From Phytopseudomonas daroniae (GTDB lineage: Bacteria > Pseudomonadota > Gammaproteobacteria > Pseudomonadales > Pseudomonadaceae), in NCBI RefSeq assembly GCF_004327285.1, contig NZ_QJUI01000023.1:1-64000 (forward strand): a stretch of DNA of 64,000 nt. Direction: 5' to 3'. The translations under genes were made by a program, and so were the position numbers. The notes under the pieces are model-generated. The model saw only the letters and a list, made by a program, of their open reading frames with translations, ran no database searches and was not told the origin of the DNA. This document shows, piece by piece, positions 51,939 through 60,318 of the stretch. Position 1 is the first letter of the stretch, and the number at the start of each line of letters is the position of its first letter.

Positions 51939-52972
51939 AGCATCCAGCTCCCTTGTTGTTGTCGCGCTGTGAGGCTGCCGAGGGCGGCCAGATCGCGCTC
52001 GGCATGGCTCTGTCGCAGGAACACCGGCAGGTCGGCGAGATGCCGGGCGAGCGCGGCATCTCGGCAGTACGGGGCGGCGCCCAGCGCACGGCCGACATGG
52101 CGAATCACGGTCTCGGCGCTGCTTTCGCACAAGGCACGTACGCGACGCACCGGTAACTCGGCGTTGGCCTGTGGGTTTTCGTCGATCCAGCGGGCGCAGT
52201 CGTGCAGTGCGCTGGCAGCCGCCAGCAGCGTACTGTCCACCTCGCCGAGGTGGGCGAGGGCATGGGGTTCATCGTGCCGGGCACAGTGCCTGCGCAACGC
52301 CTCGCCGATGGTCTGTGCCGAGCCATACCAGCAGGCCGCGATACCCGCGCCGCCTTGCCAGAAACCTGGTCGCTGCAGATAGCCGTCGGCTGGGCCTACG
52401 AGCCACCCGCGGGCTTCCTCGAACAACACTTCGACGCTCTGCGTGGCCTGCATGCCGATCGCCTGCCAGCCCTGGTCTGTGATGTGCACACCAGGCTGCT
52501 GCAATGCGACGGCGACCAGTTGCTGCTCGCCGCGGGTATTCCAGGCGGTGAGCAGCCCATGGCTGAGCACCTTCGCGCCGGAGCACCAGGCCTTGCGTCC
52601 ATGCAGGCGCACACTGCCGTCGCTTTGCTCGGCGTCCAGCTTGACGCGCGCCTGCGGCGGTTCGGCTGCCCACATGCCCCAGGTACTGTCCGCGGGCGGT
52701 GGGTTGGCAGCGAAGTGCTGCATGATCGCCAGCGCGTCAGTGTGCCCTTCGTAGAGTTTGCACAGGCTCAGGTCATGTGCAGCGACCGCGGCCAGCGCCT
52801 GCCAGCGGTGCATCGTCTGGCCGCTGCCAGGCTGCGGTAACTGGTCGAGATCGGCGCGGCAAAGCGTTTGCAATGCCTGCGCGAGGGCCTCGGGCTGGAT
52901 CGGTGCGGGTAGCGGCAGCTCGCTTAGTAGAGCGCCGAGGCGATCCGCTGAAAAGCCGCCGCTGTGTGTCAT
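51935..52972 (-). CDS. Acyl-CoA dehydrogenase-fold flavoprotein, probably not a dehydrogenase
   Basis: A 345-residue flavoprotein of the ACAD fold, shorter than the 380 of true dehydrogenases. WQALAAVAAHDLSLCKLYEGHTDALAIM, GSVRLHGRKAWCSGAKVLSHGLLTAW and FWQGGAGIAACWYGSAQTIGEAL show the N-terminal, beta and C-terminal helical domains. At the point where dehydrogenases carry the catalytic Glu (I-Y-E-G-T), it has PVFLRQSHAERDLAALG, so the base is missing; the RxxHAERDLxxLG ending resembles flavin monooxygenase/oxidase members (DszC-like). It overlaps glgX and PIG-L by ATGA, so it is coupled to both. Substrate unknown. Confidence 0.85.
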   Translation of the reverse strand: MTHSGGFSADRLGALLSELPLPAPIQPEALAQALQTLCRADLDQLPQPGSGQTMHRWQALAAVAAHDLSLCKLYEGHTDALAIMQHFAANPPPADSTWGMWAAEPPQARVKLDAEQSDGSVRLHGRKAWCSGAKVLSHGLLTAWNTRGEQQLVAVALQQPGVHITDQGWQAIGMQATQSVEVLFEEARGWLVGPADGYLQRPGFWQGGAGIAACWYGSAQTIGEALRRHCARHDEPHALAHLGEVDSTLLAAASALHDCARWIDENPQANAELPVRRVRALCESSAETVIRHVGRALGAAPYCRDAALARHLADLPVFLRQSHAERDLAALGSLTARQQQGSWML

Positions 52973-55098
52973 ACCGGCTTTTCCTTGTGCAGCTCGAAGA
53001 GCACCAGCGAGCGATGAGTCATGGTGAACTCGCTGCCGAACTGGAAGACTTCGTCTTCCGGCTCGTCGGTGCGGTTGGTGTCGAGCATGCACGTCCAGTG
53101 GCTGCCCTGGGCGACTTCCGGCAGGTGGAAATTGACCACGTCGTGGTGGGCGTTGACCACCAGCAGCAGGGTCGCGTCGGCGCCGCTGCGGCGAATACCG
53201 GTCGGCTGAGCGCGGCCATCGAGCAGCATGCCCAGGCAGCGGGCGTGCGGGTCGTGCCAGTTTTCCTCGCTCATCTCCTCGCCGTGGGGCGCCAGCCAGG
53301 TCACGTCCTTGACGCCCAGCTCTTCGTTGTAGGCGCCGACGAAGAAGCGCCCGCGACGCAGGATCGGATAGTTCATGCGCAGCTTGATCAGCCGGCTGAC
53401 GAAGGCCTGCAGTTGCTTGCCCTGCTCACCGAGGTTCCAGTCGATCCAGCCGATTTCGCTGTCCTGGCAGTAGGCGTTGTTGTTGCCGTGCTGGGTGCGG
53501 GCGAACTCATCGCCGGCCACCAGCATCGGCGTGCCCTGCGACAGCAGCAGGGTGGACATGAAGTTGCGCATCTGACGGAAGCGCAGGTCGTTGATTTCCT
53601 CGTCGTCGGTTGGCCCCTCGACGCCGTGGTTCCAGGACAGGTTGTTGTTGCTGCCGTCCTGATTGTTCTCGTCGTTGTCCTCGTTGTGCTTGTCGTTGTA
53701 CGACACCAGATCATTGAGGGTGAAACCATCGTGGGCGGTGATGAAGTTCACCGAGGTGAACGGCCGCCGACCGCGCTGGTTGTACAGGTCGCCGGATGCG
53801 GTAAGGCGGCTGGCAAGCTCGGCCAGCTGACCTTCGTCGCCTTTCCAGAAACCGCGCACGTTGTCGCGGAATTTGTCATTCCACTCTGCCCAGCCCGGCG
53901 GGAAGCCACCGACCTGATAGCCACCGGGGCCGCAATCCCACGGCTCGGCGATCAGTTTCACCTTGCTCAGCAGCGGATCCTGGCGGCAGGCGACCAGGAA
54001 GCTGTGGCGCTCGTCGTAGCCGTCATGGGCACGGGCAAGAATGGTCGCCAGGTCGAAGCGGAAACCGTCCACACCCATTTCCCTGGCCCAGTAGCGCAGC
54101 GAGTCGGTGACCATCTGCAGCACGCAGGGGTGGCTCAGATCCAGGGTGTTGCCGGTGCCGGAATCGTTGATGTAGTAACGCTTGTCATCGGGCATCAGCC
54201 GGTAATAACTGGCGTTGTCGATACCGCGCATGGACAGGGTCGGGCCCAGCTCGTTGCCTTCGGCGGTATGGTTGTAGACCACGTCGAGAATCAGCTCCAG
54301 GCCGGCATCGTGCAGGTGCGCGGCCATCTCCTTGAACTCGTTGATGTGCCCGCTGGCCAGGTAGCGCGGATGCGGCGCGAAGAAGCCGATGCTGTTATAG
54401 CCCCAGTAGTTGTTCATGCCTTTTTCCAGCAGGTGCTGGTCGTTGACGAAGGCATGGATGGGCAGCAGCTCTACCGAGGTAACGCCGAGCTTGCGGATGT
54501 GCTTGATCACATCGGCGTTCATCAGCCCGGCGAAGGTGCCGCGCTTGTCGTCGGCCACCGCCGGATGACGCATGGTCAGGCCGCGCAGGTGCGCTTCGTA
54601 CAGCACGGTCTTGTCCCAATCCACGCGATGGCTACGATGCTTGCCCCAGGTGTACGCCGGATCGACGACCTTGCACTTGGGCACGAAGGACGCACTGTCA
54701 CGCTCGTCGAAACTGAGGTCGCCATCGGGATGACCGATCTCGTAGCCGAACAGTGCTTCCGACCATTTCAATTCGCCCACCAGTTGCTTGGCATAGGGGT
54801 CGATCAGCAGTTTGTTGGGGTTGAAGCGGTGCCCGGCTTCCGGCTCGTAAGGGCCATACACGCGGTAGCCGTAGATCAGCCCCGGATGCGCATCGGGCAG
54901 GTAGCCGTGCCAGATTTCGTCGCTGTACTCCGGCAGTTCGATGCGCTCGATCTCCTCCAGGCCGTCGGGATCGAAAATGCACAGCTCGACCTTGGTGGCG
55001 TGGGCCGAGAAGAGCGCGAAGTTGACGCCCAAACCATCCCAGGTCGACCCCAGAGGAAAGGGGTGACCTTCGGTAATACGCGAGCGTGGATGACTCAT
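52969..55098 (-). CDS. glgX: Glycogen debranching enzyme
   Basis: A GH13_11 isoamylase-type enzyme that hydrolyses alpha-1,6 branches of phosphorylase-limit dextrin. The 709-residue protein has an N-terminal CBM48 (GHPFPLGSTWDGLGVNFALFSAHATKVELCIFD), the barrel with EMGVDGFRFDLATILAR (nucleophile D), KLIAEPWDCGPGGYQVGGFP (acid/base E) and TAHDGFTLNDLVSYNDKHNEDN, the GlgX signature. A long Asp/Asn-rich loop (HNEDNDENNQDGSNNNLSWN) follows. AGGAG precedes the ATG. It is 18 bp from the DUF2934 gene; the flavoprotein gene overlaps its stop by four bases, so the cassette downstream is tied to it. Confidence 0.97.
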   Translation of the reverse strand: MSHPRSRITEGHPFPLGSTWDGLGVNFALFSAHATKVELCIFDPDGLEEIERIELPEYSDEIWHGYLPDAHPGLIYGYRVYGPYEPEAGHRFNPNKLLIDPYAKQLVGELKWSEALFGYEIGHPDGDLSFDERDSASFVPKCKVVDPAYTWGKHRSHRVDWDKTVLYEAHLRGLTMRHPAVADDKRGTFAGLMNADVIKHIRKLGVTSVELLPIHAFVNDQHLLEKGMNNYWGYNSIGFFAPHPRYLASGHINEFKEMAAHLHDAGLELILDVVYNHTAEGNELGPTLSMRGIDNASYYRLMPDDKRYYINDSGTGNTLDLSHPCVLQMVTDSLRYWAREMGVDGFRFDLATILARAHDGYDERHSFLVACRQDPLLSKVKLIAEPWDCGPGGYQVGGFPPGWAEWNDKFRDNVRGFWKGDEGQLAELASRLTASGDLYNQRGRRPFTSVNFITAHDGFTLNDLVSYNDKHNEDNDENNQDGSNNNLSWNHGVEGPTDDEEINDLRFRQMRNFMSTLLLSQGTPMLVAGDEFARTQHGNNNAYCQDSEIGWIDWNLGEQGKQLQAFVSRLIKLRMNYPILRRGRFFVGAYNEELGVKDVTWLAPHGEEMSEENWHDPHARCLGMLLDGRAQPTGIRRSGADATLLLVVNAHHDVVNFHLPEVAQGSHWTCMLDTNRTDEPEDEVFQFGSEFTMTHRSLVLFELHKEKPV

Positions 55099-55116
55099 TC
55101 TGGGGGGCTCCTGGTG

Positions 55117-55443
55117 TCAGGCCTTGGGCTTCTTGGTGGTGGGCTTGGGGGCGGTCGGTTTGGCTTTGGTCGGCGCCTTGGCCGGTTTGAGCAAGGCTGG
55201 CTTCTCTGCCTCGGGCGGAGCCGTCTTGCGGGCACGCGACTTGGTCGGTGCGGCGGGCGCTGGCTCGGTGGCGGCAGCTTTAGGCTTGCTCACGCGCTTG
55301 GCCGTGGCCTTGGCGGGCGTCTGCTCGGCTTCAACGAGCTTGGTGGCCATTTCCCAATGACGTTTGGCTTGGCCATGGGGTTTCCCTTCGGATTCCCAGA
55401 TCTGGTAGGCGAATTCACGGATGCGTTCTTCATTGGCGCTCAT
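55117..55443 (-). CDS. DUF2934 protein with Lys/Ala/Pro-rich histone-H1-like tail
   Basis: A 108-residue protein. The first 37 residues (ERIREFAYQIWESEGKPHGQAKRHWEMATKLVEAE) are the DUF2934 helix pair, found in small stress-linked proteins of many proteobacteria. The following 70 residues are TPAKATAKRVSKPKAAATEPAP..., a repeating K-P/A tail like eukaryotic histone H1 or Pseudomonas AlgP, which suggests nucleic-acid or polyanion binding. It overlaps the treY stop (ATGA) and precedes glgX by 18 bp; it is therefore part of the operon. Function unknown. Confidence 0.85.
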   Translation of the reverse strand: MSANEERIREFAYQIWESEGKPHGQAKRHWEMATKLVEAEQTPAKATAKRVSKPKAAATEPAPAAPTKSRARKTAPPEAEKPALLKPAKAPTKAKPTAPKPTTKKPKA

Positions 55444-58244
55444 GGGGGTGACTCCTGAGATTGGGTAGAGACGATCAGCAGGTTGACAGGGACATCGCGC
55501 AGTACGTCGCGTAGCGCGATATGGCAGTCACTCGGTAATGGGGCGGCAGGGCAGAAAACGCTGTACAAAGCCTTGCCGGACAGCGCCGATGGCAGGGCGA
55601 TGCGGGTGTCGCCCCATTGGTCATGGGTAATCAGTGGCGTCTGGCTGTCGCCCAGTAGCGAGGCGGCCAGGCGTGGCACGACCACCAGCAGGTGGGTCTC
55701 GCCATGGTTGCGCAGGAAGGCGAGTACCTTGTCGGCATGGCGTCCTGTCACGCAGAGTGGCTGATAGTCGCCTTCTGCGAACAACCGTCGGTGCTGCTTG
55801 CGGGCCGTGAGGGTTGCAGCGATCAGTGCCTGCTTGACCTGGCCGTCGTGCCAGTGCGGCAGCGTCTCGGCAATCGACGCGTTGCTGTCCAGCGCCTGCT
55901 GGCGAGCGGCGAAATCCACCGGGCGGCGGTTATCCGGATCGACCAGGGAGAAGTCCCAGAACTCACAGCCCTGATACAGATCGGGCACGCCCGGTACGCT
56001 CATGCGCAGCAGGCTCTGCGCCAGGCTGTTGAGCGCGCCGGCCGGGGCGATCCGGGCAGCGGCGAGGCGGATCTCATTACGCAGCTCGGCACCTTCTTCG
56101 CTACCGAGCAGCTTCTCCAGATACGTCTTGCAGGCACTTTCGTAGCTATCGTTGGGGTTGCTCCAGGTGCTGCGCAGCTTGGCCTCACGCACGGCTTTTT
56201 CCTGCCAGGCGATCAGTCGCTCGGTGAATGCCTGCAGACCCGCGGCGTCATCCGCTGGCAGATCCAGCGGCCAGCAGGCCAGCAGGATCTGCAGCAGCAT
56301 CAGTTCATCACCTGGCGACGGCGCGGTGCCGTCATCGAGTTCTTCGCGCAACGGTGCCGCCAGTTCGCGCCAGTGTCGGCAGCGTTCGGCGAACCATTCG
56401 GCGCGCTCGCTGAGTACCGCCAGTCGCGCACGGGTGTCTTCGCCGCGCTTGTGGTCATGGGTCGCGGTGGTCAGCAGGTTGGCCGGGAAGTGCCGGGCCC
56501 GCTGCAGGCAGCCCTGGTGAAAGGCGTCGACCGGCGCGCTGAACTGTTGCGGGTCGAAACCCACGTCATTGCGCGACAGCAGCACGGCGCTGCGATAGCA
56601 GGCAGTGTCTTCCACGGCCTTGGCGGCAGCCGGAGAGGTGAGCTGCTGGAAGCGCTCGATCATCTTCGTCCAGAGTTTGCGCTGTGGGCTCGGTGGCCGC
56701 TCGGACAGCACCTGACCGCCGAGCCAGTTGTCGAGGTGCTCGAGCAGCGGCCAGTCGGCTTCTGCCAACGTGTTGCGCGCGCCTTCCAGCGCCTGATCGA
56801 AAACCGCCTGATCGCTGGCGCTGCGGCCTGCCGCAGAGACATAGGTGCGATACACCGGGAAGTGCACGATCAGTTCCAGCAAGGCACGGCGAATGGCGCC
56901 CAGGGTCAGATCGCGGGTGGCGATATCGTCCCGGGCGATCAGCAGCAGACCCTGGGCCAGCGCCTCGAGATCGCCGGCCAGGGAGGTGGTTAGCACCAGT
57001 TGCCGGGCCTGGCGCACTTCCTCCATGAAGTCGGCGCCACGGCCGCTGGTCTCGCTCCACAACTGGGCCAGCACGGCCTCGCCTTCGGGAGCGTGCTGCA
57101 GCAGGGAAACCTGGTTCATGAATTCGTAGCCGGTGGTGCCGTCGACGCCCCAGTCGTGAGGCAGTTGTTCACCTTCACCGAGAATCTTTTCGACGTAGAT
57201 CGGGAAACGGCTGCCACGCAATTCGGCGGGCCTCTGTGGCAGCAGGCGCTCGACGCGGCGACGCAGCTTGCGACAGTACGCACGCGGGTTGGCCAGACCA
57301 TCGACGTGGTCGATACGCAGCCCGTCGACCAGGCCGTTTTCGATCATCTCGAAGATCTTCGCGTGGGTCGCTTCGAACACCTCATGGCGCTCGACCTTGA
57401 GGCCGCCCAGTTCGTTGATGTCGAAGAAGCGCCGCCAGTTGATGTCGTCCGCCGCCGTGCGCCAGCTGGCCAGGCGATAGTGCTGGCGTTCGAGCAATTG
57501 GTGCAGGGCCATGAAGCCGTGCTCCTCGCTGGGCCGCAGGCTGGCAATGGCACGCTCGACGGCGCCACCGGTCTTGCCGGCCAGGGCGAGCAGTTCACGG
57601 AACAGGGTGTGCGCCTGGCGTTGGCTGTCCTGGCTGTCATCCAGCGCCGCGAAACGGTTGCCCAGGGCCTGCAGCTCGGCGTGCTCACTGCGTTGCAGCA
57701 CGTCGCCATAGGTCGGTGGGTTGAGCGGGAACCGATGGTCGTAGTGCTTGGCGTAGAGCAGGCCACGTTCGGCATCGAAGTGCAGTTCGATTTCGCCCGC
57801 CGCCAGCACTTCGCCGTAGTCGCTGCGCAGGAAGGGCACCAGCAACTGGCCGCGCAGCAGCGGGTCGGGGGATTGCCAGTGGATATCGAAGAACTTCGCG
57901 TGGCGGCTGTTGGCGCCCCATTCCAGCACATCCAGCCACCAGGGGTTGGCGTCGCCGCCTACCGCCATATGGTTGGAAACGATATCGAGGATCAGTCCCA
58001 TGCCCCGGGAGCGCAGCGCTGCGACCAGGCGTTGCAGAGCAGCTTCGCCACCGAGCTCCGGGTTGACGCGGGTCGGGTCGACCACGTCATAGCCATGCAT
58101 CGAACCCGGTCGTGCGGTGAGCAGCGGCGAGGCGTAGATGTGGCTGATGCCCAGGCGCGCGAAGTAATCCACCAGGGGCACGGCATCGTCGAGGGTGAAG
58201 CTCTTGTGAAACTGCAGGCGCACGCTGGCGCGTAATTCAGTCAT
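55440..58244 (-). CDS. treY: Malto-oligosyltrehalose synthase
   Basis: A GH13_26 intramolecular transglucosylase that turns the reducing-end alpha-1,4 bond of maltooligosaccharide into the alpha-1,1 bond of trehalose. The 934-residue protein starts MTELRASVRLQFHKSFTLDDAVPLVDYFARLGISHIYASPLLTARPGSMHGYDVVDPTRVNPELGG, the TreY signature, with DGLRIDHVDGLANP (nucleophile D) and VEKILGEGEQLP (E). Start is ATG 58244; a frame running 184 codons further upstream lies antisense-free but inside malQ and is rejected. It overlaps malQ by eight bases and DUF2934 by four. Confidence 0.96.
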   Translation of the reverse strand: MTELRASVRLQFHKSFTLDDAVPLVDYFARLGISHIYASPLLTARPGSMHGYDVVDPTRVNPELGGEAALQRLVAALRSRGMGLILDIVSNHMAVGGDANPWWLDVLEWGANSRHAKFFDIHWQSPDPLLRGQLLVPFLRSDYGEVLAAGEIELHFDAERGLLYAKHYDHRFPLNPPTYGDVLQRSEHAELQALGNRFAALDDSQDSQRQAHTLFRELLALAGKTGGAVERAIASLRPSEEHGFMALHQLLERQHYRLASWRTAADDINWRRFFDINELGGLKVERHEVFEATHAKIFEMIENGLVDGLRIDHVDGLANPRAYCRKLRRRVERLLPQRPAELRGSRFPIYVEKILGEGEQLPHDWGVDGTTGYEFMNQVSLLQHAPEGEAVLAQLWSETSGRGADFMEEVRQARQLVLTTSLAGDLEALAQGLLLIARDDIATRDLTLGAIRRALLELIVHFPVYRTYVSAAGRSASDQAVFDQALEGARNTLAEADWPLLEHLDNWLGGQVLSERPPSPQRKLWTKMIERFQQLTSPAAAKAVEDTACYRSAVLLSRNDVGFDPQQFSAPVDAFHQGCLQRARHFPANLLTTATHDHKRGEDTRARLAVLSERAEWFAERCRHWRELAAPLREELDDGTAPSPGDELMLLQILLACWPLDLPADDAAGLQAFTERLIAWQEKAVREAKLRSTWSNPNDSYESACKTYLEKLLGSEEGAELRNEIRLAAARIAPAGALNSLAQSLLRMSVPGVPDLYQGCEFWDFSLVDPDNRRPVDFAARQQALDSNASIAETLPHWHDGQVKQALIAATLTARKQHRRLFAEGDYQPLCVTGRHADKVLAFLRNHGETHLLVVVPRLAASLLGDSQTPLITHDQWGDTRIALPSALSGKALYSVFCPAAPLPSDCHIALRDVLRDVPVNLLIVSTQSQESPP

Positions 58245-60318
58245 GGCGTGTGCCCTCGACCCGATTACGTGCCCACTGCAAACGTTGTAGACGGCGACTG
58301 ACCGCAGGTTGCTCGAGCATGTCTTCGGCGTGCGCCGGCCAGCGCCGGCGCCAGTTCGGGTGATCGTCTCCCGGGCCCGGCAGATTGGGTTGCTCGGTGG
58401 TGGCCATGGCATCTTCCAGGGGCAACAGCACCAGCGGTGCTGGCGTGCTGCCGATAAAGGCGATGCTGGCGTCCAACTGCTGTTGCTCGTCGTCCGTTTC
58501 GTCTGAAGCGACGTGACCGTGCTGCTGCAAGGCCTGACGCAGCGCCCGGGTTTCGTGCGCGCGCAAGTCGTGATCCTGTCTGGTGTAGTCGTCGCTGCGG
58601 TGGCCCGCGGTTTGGCGCCAATCAATGTCGCGTGAGGCGAACCAGCCGCGGATGCTCGGTAAATCGTGCGTGGTGGTGGTCGCCAGGGCGTCCCGTGGCC
58701 AATGCGTCGGCGCGTGGAAGTGGCCGTTGCTTTGCTCGAACAGCAGCACGCGCATGCCCAGAATGTTGCGCCGGGCCAGCTCTTCGCGCAGGCCATCGGG
58801 CACGGTGCCGAGGTCTTCGCCGATGATCAGTGCGCCATGGCGCTCGGCTTCCAGGCACAACAGGCGCAGCAGATCCTGGGACGGATAATTGAGGTAGGCA
58901 CCGGCCCCGGGCGCTTCTCCGTCAGGGATCACCCACAAGCGGCGCATGCTCATCACATGGTCGATACGCATACCACCGGCATGGGCCAGGTTGGCACGCA
59001 GCATTTCGATGTAGGCGCGAAAGCCATTGCTTTGCAGGCCTTGGGGCGAAAATGCGGAAACGCCCCAGTTCTGCCCGGAGCGATTGAGGATGTCCGGCGG
59101 TGCGCCGACGCTTACCGCTTGCAGCAGCTCCGACTGCCGCGCCCAGGCCTGGCTGCCCGACGCATCGGCGCCCACGGCCAGGTCTGCGATCAGGCCTACG
59201 GCCATGCCGGCATCCCGGGCGCTGCTTTGGGCACGGTCGAGGCAGCGAGCGATCAGCCATTGGGCGAAGGTGTGGAATTCGATCTCCTGTTCGTGGCCAT
59301 CACAGAACTGTGTAACAGCTTCGCTGGCCGGATCACGATACTGTTCGGGCCATACGCGCCAATCCACCGGCAGCCCGTTGAGATCCATGAAACCGCGCAG
59401 CGCCTCGAAACGGCAGTGCTGATGCAGCGCATCGCCGCCCTCGCGACGAAAGGCCTCGAAGTCGGCGCGCAGCGGATGGGCGTCCTGGCTGAAGTCGGCG
59501 TGCAACTGACGCAGGATGCGCATTCGGCTACTTGCCACGCCAGGCCAGTCGATCAGGTCGAGACTTTCCAGGCGCGCCAGTTCTTCACCGAGACCACAAC
59601 TGCTGATCGCCCGTTGCAGGGCTTCCTCGCCTAGAACGCTGCCCGGCGCCGCATGCAGTACGTTGAAGAACAGACGGCTGGAAGGCGAGTAGGGGCTGTA
59701 GGTATGCAGGTTGGCGCTGAACATGGCATGCACCGGGCTGATCGCCACGGCATCGGCACCATGCCTGGCCGCGCTGCGCACCAGGGATTCCAGTGCCTGG
59801 GTGTTGCCCAGGCCGCCATCCCGAGGGCGGCGCAGCGAATAGAGCTGCGCGCTGAGGCCCCAGATTTTCGCGTCCGCACGCCCGGCCAACTGGGCCACGC
59901 TCGGGCACGCCGCTGGGGCAACGGCAAGCGTCACTTCGCCACCGGCAATCCGTAAGCGGTGATAACCGGTGATGCCGATAACGGGCAGGCGCCCGCTGCC
60001 ATCGAGGCGGCCTTCGAGGCGTTCGCCCTGTTCCAACTCGAGTTCGAAGGAGGTGCCTGGCGGGAAATAGCGGGTCAGATCCAGCGCTTCCTGCTGGTCG
60101 AGAGTCACCAGTGGCCCGAGAGCCTGGGTGTCCTGGCGGTGTTGCAGCTGGCCGAGGCTGTCTTCGATCTGCTCGCTGCTTTGCGCCGGATAACCCAAGG
60201 CTTCCAGCAGGCGACGCTGGTGTTCCGAGGTGACTGATTGGGCGCGGCCATCGGCGTCGATCCAGTCGACGCTCAAGCCTGCGGCTTTGCTCAGATCGGC
60301 AAGGCGTGCATCGCTCAT
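58237..60318 (-). CDS. malQ: 4-alpha-glucanotransferase (amylomaltase)
   Basis: A GH77 enzyme that transfers alpha-1,4-glucan segments between maltooligosaccharides, smoothing chain lengths for TreY and GlgP. The 693-residue protein has PVHAMFSANLHTYSPYSPSSRLFFNVLH, then GGMRIDHVMSMRRLWVIPDG (nucleophile D), IIGEDLGTVP (acid/base E) and TTTHDLPSIRGWFASRDIDW. An N-terminal 140-residue extension precedes the barrel, as in other MalQ of this length. The start overlaps the treZ stop by ATGA; the end overlaps treY by eight bases. The name follows the E. coli gene. Confidence 0.95.
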   Translation of the reverse strand: MSDARLADLSKAAGLSVDWIDADGRAQSVTSEHQRRLLEALGYPAQSSEQIEDSLGQLQHRQDTQALGPLVTLDQQEALDLTRYFPPGTSFELELEQGERLEGRLDGSGRLPVIGITGYHRLRIAGGEVTLAVAPAACPSVAQLAGRADAKIWGLSAQLYSLRRPRDGGLGNTQALESLVRSAARHGADAVAISPVHAMFSANLHTYSPYSPSSRLFFNVLHAAPGSVLGEEALQRAISSCGLGEELARLESLDLIDWPGVASSRMRILRQLHADFSQDAHPLRADFEAFRREGGDALHQHCRFEALRGFMDLNGLPVDWRVWPEQYRDPASEAVTQFCDGHEQEIEFHTFAQWLIARCLDRAQSSARDAGMAVGLIADLAVGADASGSQAWARQSELLQAVSVGAPPDILNRSGQNWGVSAFSPQGLQSNGFRAYIEMLRANLAHAGGMRIDHVMSMRRLWVIPDGEAPGAGAYLNYPSQDLLRLLCLEAERHGALIIGEDLGTVPDGLREELARRNILGMRVLLFEQSNGHFHAPTHWPRDALATTTTHDLPSIRGWFASRDIDWRQTAGHRSDDYTRQDHDLRAHETRALRQALQQHGHVASDETDDEQQQLDASIAFIGSTPAPLVLLPLEDAMATTEQPNLPGPGDDHPNWRRRWPAHAEDMLEQPAVSRRLQRLQWARNRVEGTRHD

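Noticed and set aside
52777-55458. 893-codon plus-strand frame across glgX and DUF2934
   Set aside because: Antisense to glgX and DUF2934, both well supported; composition is that of a shadow.
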